Origin: an uncultured Emergencia sp.
GTDB lineage: Bacteria > Bacillota > Clostridia > Peptostreptococcales > Anaerovoracaceae
Assembly: GCA_937997955.1 (NCBI GenBank)
Contig: CALLDR010000095.1
Coordinates: 1 to 16,249, forward strand
DNA: 16,249 bases
Direction of reading: 5' to 3'
The number at the start of each line of letters is the position of its first letter. The stretch's first letter is position 1. Shown piece by piece: positions 6,883 through 13,352 of the stretch. A program made the position numbers and the translations under genes. The notes under the pieces were generated by a model that was not told the origin of the DNA, did not search any database, and saw nothing but the letters and a program-made list of their open reading frames with translations.

Positions 6883-8323
6883 GTCAACAGGATTTTTAGA
6901 ATATATGAGAAATGTGAATCCCTCTGTGGCGCCGGAGAGGCGGATCAGGGATTTCTGCGAATTTCATCCCCCGCTGGACGGGGCGGCCCGCCAGCAACAG
7001 GGGGCCCGCTGCATGAACTGCGGCGTGCCTTTCTGCCAGTCGGCCATGAAGCTGGCGGGCATGGTCAGCGGCTGTCCGCTCCACAATCTGATACCGGAGT
7101 GGAACGACGAGATTTACCATGGAAACTGGAAACACGCGCTGGACAGGCTGCGGAAGACCAACAACTTTCCGGAATTTACAGGCAGAGTCTGTCCCGCCCT
7201 CTGTGAGGCGGCCTGCACCTGCGGGCTGTATGATGATCCCGTCACCGTGCGGGAAAACGAACTGGCCATCGTGGAGGCCGGCTATGAGGCGGGGCTGATG
7301 ACGCCACGTCTGCCAGCCGTCCGCACAGGCAAGAAGGTGGCGGTGGTCGGCTCCGGACCGGCGGGTCTGGCCTGCGCTGACCAGCTGAATCAACGAGGAC
7401 ACTCTGTTACCATCTTTGAGCGGGACGACCGGGCCGGAGGACTTTTGATGTACGGTATTCCCAACATGAAGCTGGATAAATCCGTCGTAGGGCGGCGTGT
7501 AGCTTTGATGGAGGAAGAGGGCGTCGCCTTTGTTACCGGCTTTGACGCAGGGACAAAGCGGGCCGCGGCCAAATTGACGGGGGAGTTTGACGCGGTGGTC
7601 CTGTGTACCGGCGCCAAGCAGCCGAGAGATCTGGACGTCGCGGGAAGATCCGCGGAGGGCGTGTATTTTGCCGTGGACTTTCTCAGCTCTACTACCAAAG
7701 CCTTGCTGGACGGAAACGGTGCGCTGCCGGGAGACGGATATATTTCCGCGGCGGGAAAGCATGTGGTCATCGTGGGCGGCGGCGATACGGGCAACGACTG
7801 CGTGGGAACCTGTATCCGCCACGGCTGCAGATCGGTGGTGCAGCTGGAGATGATGGCGAAGCTGCCTGACAGCCGCCAGGCGGACAATCCGTGGCCCCAG
7901 TGGCCGAAAGTCTGCAAGACGGATTACGGCCAGGAGGAAGCCATCTCCGTATTCGGCGGAGATCCCCGGGTCTATGAGACTACGGTCAAAGAGATCCTGG
8001 CTGGAGACGACGGCCGCGTCAGCGGCGTGCGCACGGTGTCTCTGGCCGACGGCAGCGAGCAGGTGCTGGAAGCGGAGCTGGTTCTCATCGCCGCCGGATT
8101 TCTCGGGACAGAGCGAAAGCTGGCCAGGGCCTTCGGCGTAGAGCAGGACGCGCGTTCCAACGTGGCGGCGGAGGAAGGCTGTTACAGGACTTCGCGGGAA
8201 AAGGTCTTCGCGGCGGGGGACGCCCGGCGCGGCCAGTCCCTGGTGGTCTGGGCGATTCACGAAGGCCGCGAGGCGGCCAAGGCTGTGGACCAGTATCTGA
8301 TGGGATACAGCAATATGATATAG
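6875..8323 (+). CDS. gltD: Glutamate synthase small (beta) subunit
   Basis: A 482-residue FAD- and Fe-S-containing oxidoreductase that passes electrons from NAD(P)H to the large subunit. The N-terminal cysteines sit in ARCMNCGVPFCQ (46, 49, 54), Cys67, and CPALCEAACTC (106, 110, 114, 116), the adrenodoxin-reductase-like Fe-S domain of this family. FAD binds at VVGSGPAGLACADQL (from ~158), and the nucleotide of NAD(P)H at VGGGDTGNDCVG (from ~300). A second FAD contact is FAAGDARRGQSLVVWAIHEG (445-464). The start is TTG 6875, supported by GGAGG at 6861-6865 nine bases upstream. It overlaps gltB by 8 bases, a typical translational-coupling arrangement for two subunits made in equal amounts. It is the last gene of the operon. 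Confidence 0.96.
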   Translation: MGKSTGFLEYMRNVNPSVAPERRIRDFCEFHPPLDGAARQQQGARCMNCGVPFCQSAMKLAGMVSGCPLHNLIPEWNDEIYHGNWKHALDRLRKTNNFPEFTGRVCPALCEAACTCGLYDDPVTVRENELAIVEAGYEAGLMTPRLPAVRTGKKVAVVGSGPAGLACADQLNQRGHSVTIFERDDRAGGLLMYGIPNMKLDKSVVGRRVALMEEEGVAFVTGFDAGTKRAAAKLTGEFDAVVLCTGAKQPRDLDVAGRSAEGVYFAVDFLSSTTKALLDGNGALPGDGYISAAGKHVVIVGGGDTGNDCVGTCIRHGCRSVVQLEMMAKLPDSRQADNPWPQWPKVCKTDYGQEEAISVFGGDPRVYETTVKEILAGDDGRVSGVRTVSLADGSEQVLEAELVLIAAGFLGTERKLARAFGVEQDARSNVAAEEGCYRTSREKVFAAGDARRGQSLVVWAIHEGREAAKAVDQYLMGYSNMI

Positions 8324-8359
8324 AAACATGATACAGCGCGAAAGGCGAGTGAGAGGGGC

Positions 8360-8400
8360 GGTTTCGTAAAGCGTGCTCAGATTGACATATTTACGAAACC
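8360..8400. repeat. Perfect 11-bp inverted repeat downstream of gltD
   Basis: GGTTTCGTAAA (8360-8370) and TTTACGAAACC (8390-8400) are perfect complements around a 19-base loop. There is no T run on either strand, so it is not a standard terminator. It lies 37 bases after the gltD stop. It could be an RNA 3' structure, a protein site or part of a dispersed repeat. Confidence 0.7.
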
Positions 8401-8404
8401 CGAA

Positions 8405-8437
8405 GGGACGGGCTGGTCCCCATGACCTTCCGGGGAC
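8405..8437. other. Two mutually exclusive hairpins in the gltD 3' noncoding region
   Basis: GTCCC at 8416-8420 can pair backwards with GGGAC (8405-8409, six-base loop). As GTCCCC (8416-8421) it can pair forwards with GGGGAC (8432-8437). Only one can form at a time. The rest of 8324-8475 has no open reading frame or promoter I can support. Confidence 0.4.
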
Positions 8438-8470
8438 GGATGCCGCAAAGAGCGCAAGTTTTTTCCGCAT

Positions 8471-8507
8471 AAAAAGGCGGCCTGCCCGTGGGCATTGGCC
8501 GCCTTTT
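8471..8507. terminator. Bidirectional intrinsic terminator between gltD and the AIM24 gene
   Basis: A run of A (8471-8475), GGCGGCC (8476-8482) pairing with GGCCGCC (8497-8503), an inner TGCCC/GGGCA extension, then TTTT (8504-8507). It is symmetrical and would stop transcription of the glt operon on plus and of the AIM24-family gene on minus. Confidence 0.85.
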
Positions 8508-8522
8508 GTCAGCTTTTGATAT

Positions 8523-9203
8523 TTAGTTACCCGTCGGAATGAACGGTCTGATAGCGCCTGCCACCACGTTGACCGGCATGGTCTGCAGCAGGATCTTGCC
8601 CGGCCCTTTGACCACGGTGTTGAAGATGCCTTCGCCGCCGAAGAGCATGTTCTTTACGCCCGGCACGGAGACGATCTCCATGGAACAGGTGGATTCCATA
8701 GCCGCCAGATAGCCGGTGTCAACTACCATAGACTGGCCTGCCGCCAGATCGTATTCCACAGCGTAACCGTCGATCTCTACAAAGACCGTGCCCTGGCCGG
8801 ACAGCTTCTGCATGATGAAGCCTTCGCCGCCGAAGAAGCCCGCGCCGGCTTTTTTCTGGAAAAAGACAGACAGCTGGACGGTGGATTCGCTGGCGAGGAA
8901 CGCGCTCTTCTGGACGATCATGTCTTTGCCCGGCGCGATCTCAAAGGCTTTGATGGAGCCTGGGAAGCTGGAAGCAAAGGCAATCTGGCCGCTGCCTCCC
9001 TGGGCGGTATATCTGTTTTGAAAGAGAGTATCTCCGGAGAACATTCTGCCTAAAGCTTTGCCGATGCCTCCGTTTGAAGTGGTTTCCATCTTCATGTTAG
9101 GCGTCATCCAGCTCATGGCGCCGCTTTCGGTGATCAGGGTTTCGCCCGCTTCTACGTCGCAGATGACAGCTGGCAGCGGTTCGCCGACAATGGTGTATTT
9201 CAT
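8523..9203 (-). CDS. AIM24 / TIGR00266 family protein
   Basis: A 226-residue protein with the family's pattern: MKYTIVGEPLPAVICDVEAG at the start, ESGAMSWMTPNMKMET, GGSGQIAFASSFPGSIKAFE, the glycine-rich FFGGEGFIMQKLSGQGTVFVE, and MVSVPGVKN-like NMLFGGEGIFNTVVKGPG near the end. It is a soluble beta-rich protein of the AIM24 group, with no signal peptide or membrane segment. The biochemical role of bacterial members is not established. The start is ATG 9203 (reading MKYTIV), preceded by AAAGGAG nine bases upstream. An in-frame ATG further up at 9254 overlaps the -10 element and is rejected. It is transcribed divergently from glnS and stands alone, so its context gives no functional hint. Confidence 0.9.
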   Translation of the reverse strand: MKYTIVGEPLPAVICDVEAGETLITESGAMSWMTPNMKMETTSNGGIGKALGRMFSGDTLFQNRYTAQGGSGQIAFASSFPGSIKAFEIAPGKDMIVQKSAFLASESTVQLSVFFQKKAGAGFFGGEGFIMQKLSGQGTVFVEIDGYAVEYDLAAGQSMVVDTGYLAAMESTCSMEIVSVPGVKNMLFGGEGIFNTVVKGPGKILLQTMPVNVVAGAIRPFIPTGN

Positions 9204-9252
9204 AAAATCTCGCTCCTTTCCAGCGCTAAACTGATGAATTTCTCTTTTCTTC

Positions 9253-9282
9253 ATTGTACCAGATGAGAACTATGGCTGTAAA
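9253..9282 (-). promoter_or_regulatory. Promoter of the AIM24-family gene
   Basis: Read on the minus strand: TTTACA (9282-9277), an 18-base spacer, TACAAT (9258-9253). This gives a short leader of about 40 bases to ATG 9203. Confidence 0.6.
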
Positions 9283-9296
9283 CAGAAAATTTTGTT

Positions 9297-9324
9297 TTGA
9301 ATTGGGATATAATTATGGTATACT
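9297..9324 (+). promoter_or_regulatory. Promoter of glnS
   Basis: TTGAAT (9297-9302), a 16-base spacer and TATACT (9319-9324). The predicted start is near 9331, about 43 bases before the glnS ATG. A TATAAT at 9308-9313 has no good -35 partner. The divergent AIM24 promoter lies just upstream. Confidence 0.55.
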
Positions 9325-9373
9325 AATTCTATTAGAAATCTGGAAACGACAACAATATTTGGAGGAAACGACT

Positions 9374-11029
9374 ATGACAGAACCTGTTTCAACGAATTTC
9401 ATTCATAGCATCATCGACAAGGACCTGGAGTCGGGCAAAAACGGCGACAAGGTGTACACCCGGTTTCCGCCGGAGCCTAACGGCTATCTGCACATCGGCC
9501 ACGCCAAGGCCATCTGCATCAACTTCGGTACGGCGGAGAAGTACCATGGCTGCTGTAACCTGAGATATGACGATACCAATCCTGTCAAAGAGGATGTGGA
9601 GTACGTGGACGCCATCGAGGAGGATATCAGCTGGCTTGGCTTCAAGTGGGATAAGCTGCTCTGGGCGTCGGACTATTTTGATAAGATGTACGAAGCGGCT
9701 GTGGAGCTGATCAAAAAAGGCAAGGCTTACGTCTGCAGCCTCACCGCCGAGCAGATCAAAGAGTACCGCGGCACTTTGAAGGAGCCGGGGAAAGAAAGCC
9801 CTTGCAGGAACCAGACCGTGGAGGAGAACCTGAAGCTGTTTGAGGAAATGAAGGCCGGAAAATACGCTGACGGGGAGCGGGTGCTCCGCGCCAAGATCGA
9901 CATGGCTTCCCCTAACATCAATATGAGAGACCCTGTCATCTACAGGATCGCCCACAACCCGCCTCATCACAATACCGGCGACAAGTGGTGCATCTATCCG
10001 ATGTACGATTTCGCCCATCCGATCGAGGACGCTATCGAGGGCGTTACCCATTCCCTGTGTTCTCTGGAGTTTGAGGATCACAGACCGCTGTACGACTGGG
10101 TGCTCCGGGAGGTTGGCTGGTGGGAGAACCCGCCGCAGCAGATCGAGTTCGCCAGACTGAACCTGACCAACACGGTCATGAGCAAGAGATACCTGAGAGG
10201 CTTTGTGGAGGACGGCGTTGTGGACGGCTGGGACGACCCTAGAATGCCGACCATCGCCGGCCTGAGACGGAGAGGCTATACGCCGGAGTCCATCCGGGAC
10301 TTCTGTGAGAGGATCGGCGTGGCGAAGGCCAACAGCACCGTGGAGGTTTCCCTGCTGGAGCACTGCGTCAGAGAAGACCTGAAGACCAAAGTGGAGAGCC
10401 GCAACGTCATCGAGAACCCGATCAAAGTGGTCATCACCAACTATCCGGAAGGACAGAGCGAGATGATCGAGCTGGAAAACAACAAGGAAGTGCCGGAGAT
10501 GGGAACCAGACAGATTCCGTTCTCCAGAGAGCTGTACGTAGACGGAGCTGACTTCATGGAGGTTCCGGTGAAGAAATATTTCCGTCTGTTCCCTGGCAAC
10601 GAGGTCCGCTTCAAGGGCGCTTACTTCATCAAATGCGAGGAAGTGGTCAAGAACGAGGACGGCTCCATCAAAGAGCTGCTCTGCACCTACGACCCGCAGA
10701 CCAGAAGCGGCAGCGGCTTTGAAGGACGCAAGGTCAAAGGCACCATTCACTTTGTCGACGCGAAGACCGCGGTGAAGGTAAAGATCAGAAACTACGGATA
10801 TCTGATGATCCCAGACGAGGAGAACGAGGGCAAGTACGTCCTGAACCCGGATTCCGTAGAGGAGACCTGGGGCTACGCGGAGCCTTCCCTGGCCGAGGCA
10901 AAGCCGGGAGAGCGGTTCCAGTTTTTCCGCCACGGCTACTACATCGCTGACAGCAAGCTGACCACAGATACGGAGAAGGTGTTCAACCGGATCGTGGATC
11001 TGAAGAGCTCATGGAAGCCGAATAAATAA
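9374..11029 (+). CDS. glnS: Glutaminyl-tRNA synthetase
   Basis: A 551-residue class I aminoacyl-tRNA synthetase that charges tRNA-Gln with glutamine using ATP. The start is ATG 9374, eight bases after GGAGG (9361-9365). The upstream extension of the frame is noncoding. The class I signatures fall where they do in the E. coli enzyme: PPEPNGYLHIGHAKAI with HIGH at 40-43, DDTNP at 66-70, and the KMSKS equivalent VMSKR at 268-272. PEPNG, not the PSPTG of GluRS, marks it as GlnRS, and YPMYDFAHPIEDAIEGVTHS and LEFEDHRPLYDW are also characteristic. The C-terminal half has the two anticodon-binding beta barrels. Length is near the 554 residues of E. coli GlnS. Most Bacillota make Gln-tRNA by the GatCAB amidation route. 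GlnRS is known in some clostridia, so its presence is informative but not unique. It is monocistronic, with its own promoter and terminator. Confidence 0.97.
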   Translation: MTEPVSTNFIHSIIDKDLESGKNGDKVYTRFPPEPNGYLHIGHAKAICINFGTAEKYHGCCNLRYDDTNPVKEDVEYVDAIEEDISWLGFKWDKLLWASDYFDKMYEAAVELIKKGKAYVCSLTAEQIKEYRGTLKEPGKESPCRNQTVEENLKLFEEMKAGKYADGERVLRAKIDMASPNINMRDPVIYRIAHNPPHHNTGDKWCIYPMYDFAHPIEDAIEGVTHSLCSLEFEDHRPLYDWVLREVGWWENPPQQIEFARLNLTNTVMSKRYLRGFVEDGVVDGWDDPRMPTIAGLRRRGYTPESIRDFCERIGVAKANSTVEVSLLEHCVREDLKTKVESRNVIENPIKVVITNYPEGQSEMIELENNKEVPEMGTRQIPFSRELYVDGADFMEVPVKKYFRLFPGNEVRFKGAYFIKCEEVVKNEDGSIKELLCTYDPQTRSGSGFEGRKVKGTIHFVDAKTAVKVKIRNYGYLMIPDEENEGKYVLNPDSVEETWGYAEPSLAEAKPGERFQFFRHGYYIADSKLTTDTEKVFNRIVDLKSSWKPNK

Positions 11030-11045
11030 CCTATAGAAGAAACCG

Positions 11046-11071
11046 CAAAACCCGCCGGAAGGCGGGTTTTG
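11046..11071. terminator. Bidirectional intrinsic terminator between glnS and the XRE regulator
   Basis: CAAAACCCGCC (11046-11056) and GGCGGGTTTTG (11061-11071) form a perfect stem around the tetraloop GGAA. The A-rich and T-rich flanks suit both strands. It ends four bases from the minus-strand gene's stop codon. Confidence 0.9.
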
Positions 11072-11074
11072 TCA

Positions 11075-11800
11075 TTAGATTTTCCGGCCCTCCATTTCGG
11101 GCTGGATTACGTAAAAGACATTCTTTTTCCTGATGCGCTTCAGTTCGTCTCTGTTCAGGACCAGCTGTTCCTTCAGCCACTGCTCGCCCTTTTGTTCCTG
11201 GTGGGAAAGCAGGATTTTGATGGAAAAGGGCGGGTACTGGGAGATGGAGACGCTGGTCATCATACCGGTATAGAAGGTCCGCTGGGCCAGGGGCGTCGGG
11301 TATGCCAGGATACAGCGGTCCAGGGGGTTGACCGTGTTCTCCATAAACAGCCGGATGCTGGACTCTGTGCGCTGTACCGTGCCGCGGTAGTAATAGGCGC
11401 ATCGGGTATAGTCCTCGTAGTCGTAGACGTCGGCATAGTGCTCCGCGCGGGTGTCGCCTGCCAGCAGGATGTGGCGGCGCAGAGGTTTTTTTGCCAGCCC
11501 GTTGTACGTATAGACGTAGAATTTCTCCATAGGCTCATCGGCGCCCTGGACCGGGCCGGAGGCCGCGCGGGTCTGGACGTCCTCGGAGGGCAAAAGGGCC
11601 AGCGGGGAGACCTGCAGGGCGGCAGCGATATCGTACAGCGTGGGAATGTCGATGCTGATCTCGCCGGTTTCGTATTTGGAAATGGTGGATTTGCTCTTGC
11701 AGACCATCTTGCCAAGCTGGGTGATGGTATAGTCCCGTTCTCTGCGGAAATACCGGATCTTTGCGCCGATCTGCCGGGTTAACGTAGTAAGCTCTGCCAT
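11075..11800 (-). CDS. XRE/Cro-type helix-turn-helix transcriptional regulator
   Basis: A 241-residue protein. Residues ~9-65 are an XRE-family DNA-binding domain (IGAKIRYFRRERDYTITQLG, then KSKSTISKYETGEISIDIPT, recognition helix around STISKYE). The remaining ~170 residues form a C-terminal domain rich in aromatic residues (YADVYDYEDYTRCAYYYRG) that I do not recognise; it is probably a sensing or oligomerisation domain. It is transcribed away from the amidohydrolase-symporter operon, and the two promoters share 12013-12043 between them, so it is the likely local regulator. ATG 11800 follows GGAAGGAATC at a somewhat long spacing. The ligand is unknown. Confidence 0.85.
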   Translation of the reverse strand: MAELTTLTRQIGAKIRYFRRERDYTITQLGKMVCKSKSTISKYETGEISIDIPTLYDIAAALQVSPLALLPSEDVQTRAASGPVQGADEPMEKFYVYTYNGLAKKPLRRHILLAGDTRAEHYADVYDYEDYTRCAYYYRGTVQRTESSIRLFMENTVNPLDRCILAYPTPLAQRTFYTGMMTSVSISQYPPFSIKILLSHQEQKGEQWLKEQLVLNRDELKRIRKKNVFYVIQPEMEGRKI

Positions 11801-11827
11801 GATATGTGAAGATTCCTTCCTTATTAT

Positions 11828-11896
11828 ATGCTTTGTTATATTTCCTGTATGCTTCGATGCTTTGTTTTGAAGCTCTGGTTCGATGCTTTGTTTTGA
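11828..11896 (-). repeat. Tandem repeats in the 5' leader of the XRE gene
   Basis: An 18-base sequence, TTCGATGCTTTGTTTTGA in plus-strand sense, occurs exactly at 11853-11870 and 11879-11896, 26 bases apart. Its core ATGCTTTGTT also occurs at 11828-11837. The repeats lie between the likely XRE promoter and its start codon, so they would be A-rich in the mRNA. They could be regulator sites or an unstructured leader. Confidence 0.6.
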
Positions 11897-11984
11897 TGCA
11901 TCGTTTTGTTGTTCCGTTTCCTTGTTTCGTATAAATCGCCGTTTTTTGATTTTTTGCCCGGCGTTTGACCGATTTCTAATTTGA

Positions 11985-12014
11985 AGTATATCACGGCTCG
12001 GGATTCTATTTCAA
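11985..12014 (-). promoter_or_regulatory. Promoter of the XRE regulator
   Basis: On the minus strand: TTGAAA (12014-12009), an 18-base spacer, TATACT (11990-11985). This predicts an unusually long leader of about 178 bases containing the tandem repeats. The -35 overlaps the first AAGTGGAATTT repeat. Confidence 0.6.
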
Positions 12015-12043
12015 GTGGAATTTGTTTATTAAAAGTGGAATTT
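12013..12043. promoter_or_regulatory. Two direct repeats between divergent promoters, candidate operator
   Basis: AAGTGGAATTT occurs at 12013-12023 and 12033-12043, exactly 20 bases apart (about two DNA turns). The first copy overlaps the -35 of the XRE promoter, and the second lies 17 bases upstream of the -35 of the amidohydrolase operon. This suits a regulator that represses its own gene while affecting the divergent operon. Confidence 0.5.
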
Positions 12044-12060
12044 TCGCCCTTTTTCATCAT

Positions 12061-12089
12061 TTGACGGATAGTTTGAAAATTTCTATAAT
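12061..12089 (+). promoter_or_regulatory. Promoter of the amidohydrolase-symporter operon
   Basis: TTGACG (12061-12066), a 17-base spacer and a perfect TATAAT (12084-12089). The predicted start is near 12096, about 42 bases before the ATG. The element GACG(G)ATAGTTT occurs at 12063-12074 and again at 12105-12115, so one copy overlaps the -35 and one lies in the leader. Confidence 0.75.
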
Positions 12090-12137
12090 AAGAGAACGTT
12101 TTGAGACGATAGTTTAAGATGAAAGGAAGAAAACACG

Positions 12138-13352
12138 ATGATCTTGAGAAACTGCAGGCTGGTTCCTGCTTTGACAGAAGGGTTTACAGAAACGATGGCG
12201 GATATCGTCATCGAGGGAAAGGAAATAAAGGAAATCTATCCTGTTGGCGTTCTGCGGGCGGAGAATCAGGAAGAGCTGGACGTGGCAGGGGCTACGGTGC
12301 TGCCGGGCTTCTTTGACCTCCACGCCCATTTGATGTTCGCCAACCAGGACTATAACGCGTCGGTCATGCGCACCCAGAACGAGTATTTGCTGGACTGCAT
12401 GGAGTACGCCAAGGTGTATCTGAAGCACGGATATACCACCATCAGAGACTGCGGCAACGATTTCTACTGCGGCGTAGCCGTGCGGAACGCGGTCAACCGG
12501 GGCATCATACAGGGCACGAGAATCATCACCTCCGGAAAGATCGTAAGCCCGATCGCGAAGGGCAACAAGAGCTTCGGGACTCTTTATGAGGAAGTGGACC
12601 GCGCTGACGAGATGCTGCGGGTATGTCGTAACGAGGTGGCTCATGGCGTGGACTTCATCAAGTACATGATCACCGGCGCGGTGCTCAACGAATCCGGCGT
12701 TCCGGGGGAAATGGTGGCCACTCCGGCGGAGATCAAAGCCATCGTGGAGGCCGCGGATTCTCTGAACACCTACGTTGCTGCCCACTGCCACGGAACCGAG
12801 GGCATCAAGCAGGCTGTCATCAACGGCATCAGGACCATTGAGCACGCGTCCTACATGACCGAGGAGTGCGTCGAGCTGATCCTGAAGTACGGCTGCCGTT
12901 CCTCTCTGGTGCCGACCCTGTCCATCGCTTACTCCCTGTACAACCATTTCTTTGAGGGAACGATCCTGCAGGAGTTCATCGACAAGTCCAGAGTCGCCTG
13001 CGCTCACATGATGGAGGGCATCAAAATGGCCGAAGCCGCTGGCATCACCGTAGGCTGGGGCACCGATTTTGACCGGGAAAACTTTGATAAGTATGTTGGA
13101 CTGGAATTTACGGGAAGAGGAGAGATCGGCATTTCCAATGAGGCCGTTCTGCGCCAGGCGACCATCAACAGCGCGAAGATCGCAGGCATGGAAGACAAGC
13201 TGGGCACGATCAAATGCGGCAAGTACGCGGATCTGGCCGTCATGGCGGGAAAGCCAGATGAGGACCTCTCCGCCATGAAGCAGCTGCCGCTGTACGTATT
13301 CAAAGAAGGCGTTCTGGCAGAGGGCACGGCCTTGAACAGGAGAGATCTGTGA
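12138..13352 (+). CDS. Amidohydrolase-superfamily metal-dependent hydrolase (imidazolonepropionase/prolidase-like)
   Basis: A 404-residue cytoplasmic hydrolase with the amidohydrolase TIM-barrel metal-ligand set in order: HxH in PGFFDLHAHL (His62, His64), Lys175 in DFIKYMITGA (likely the carboxylated lysine bridging two metals), His216/His218 in AAHCHG, His236 in TIEHAS and Asp310 in GWGTDFD. This binuclear arrangement resembles the Xaa-Pro/Xaa-Arg dipeptidase-type and imidazolonepropionase-related hydrolases, which cleave amide or dipeptide bonds. The exact substrate cannot be read from the sequence. The N- and C-terminal segments (residues 1-55 and ~355-404, with KCGKYADLAVM) form the usual small beta domain. 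AAAGGAAG precedes ATG 12138. An ATG at 12119 is in another frame. It is coupled to the downstream symporter and divergent from the XRE regulator. Confidence 0.88.
   Translation: MILRNCRLVPALTEGFTETMADIVIEGKEIKEIYPVGVLRAENQEELDVAGATVLPGFFDLHAHLMFANQDYNASVMRTQNEYLLDCMEYAKVYLKHGYTTIRDCGNDFYCGVAVRNAVNRGIIQGTRIITSGKIVSPIAKGNKSFGTLYEEVDRADEMLRVCRNEVAHGVDFIKYMITGAVLNESGVPGEMVATPAEIKAIVEAADSLNTYVAAHCHGTEGIKQAVINGIRTIEHASYMTEECVELILKYGCRSSLVPTLSIAYSLYNHFFEGTILQEFIDKSRVACAHMMEGIKMAEAAGITVGWGTDFDRENFDKYVGLEFTGRGEIGISNEAVLRQATINSAKIAGMEDKLGTIKCGKYADLAVMAGKPDEDLSAMKQLPLYVFKEGVLAEGTALNRRDL

Noticed and set aside
6896..8470. 524-codon minus-strand frame across gltD
   Set aside because: Antisense shadow; low-complexity composition and no family resemblance.
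9254..9373. Forty-residue N-terminal extension of GlnRS from ATG 9254
   Set aside because: The region contains the promoter and GGAGG ribosome binding site for ATG 9374, and the shorter start places HIGH at the same residues as in E. coli.
9389..10933. 514-codon minus-strand frame across glnS
   Set aside because: Antisense shadow of glnS, no supporting start signal.
11836..12060. 74-codon minus-strand frame upstream of the XRE gene
   Set aside because: It spans the predicted XRE promoter and the repeat tract, has AT-rich low-complexity composition and no homology. Only a much shorter upstream frame is worth mentioning.
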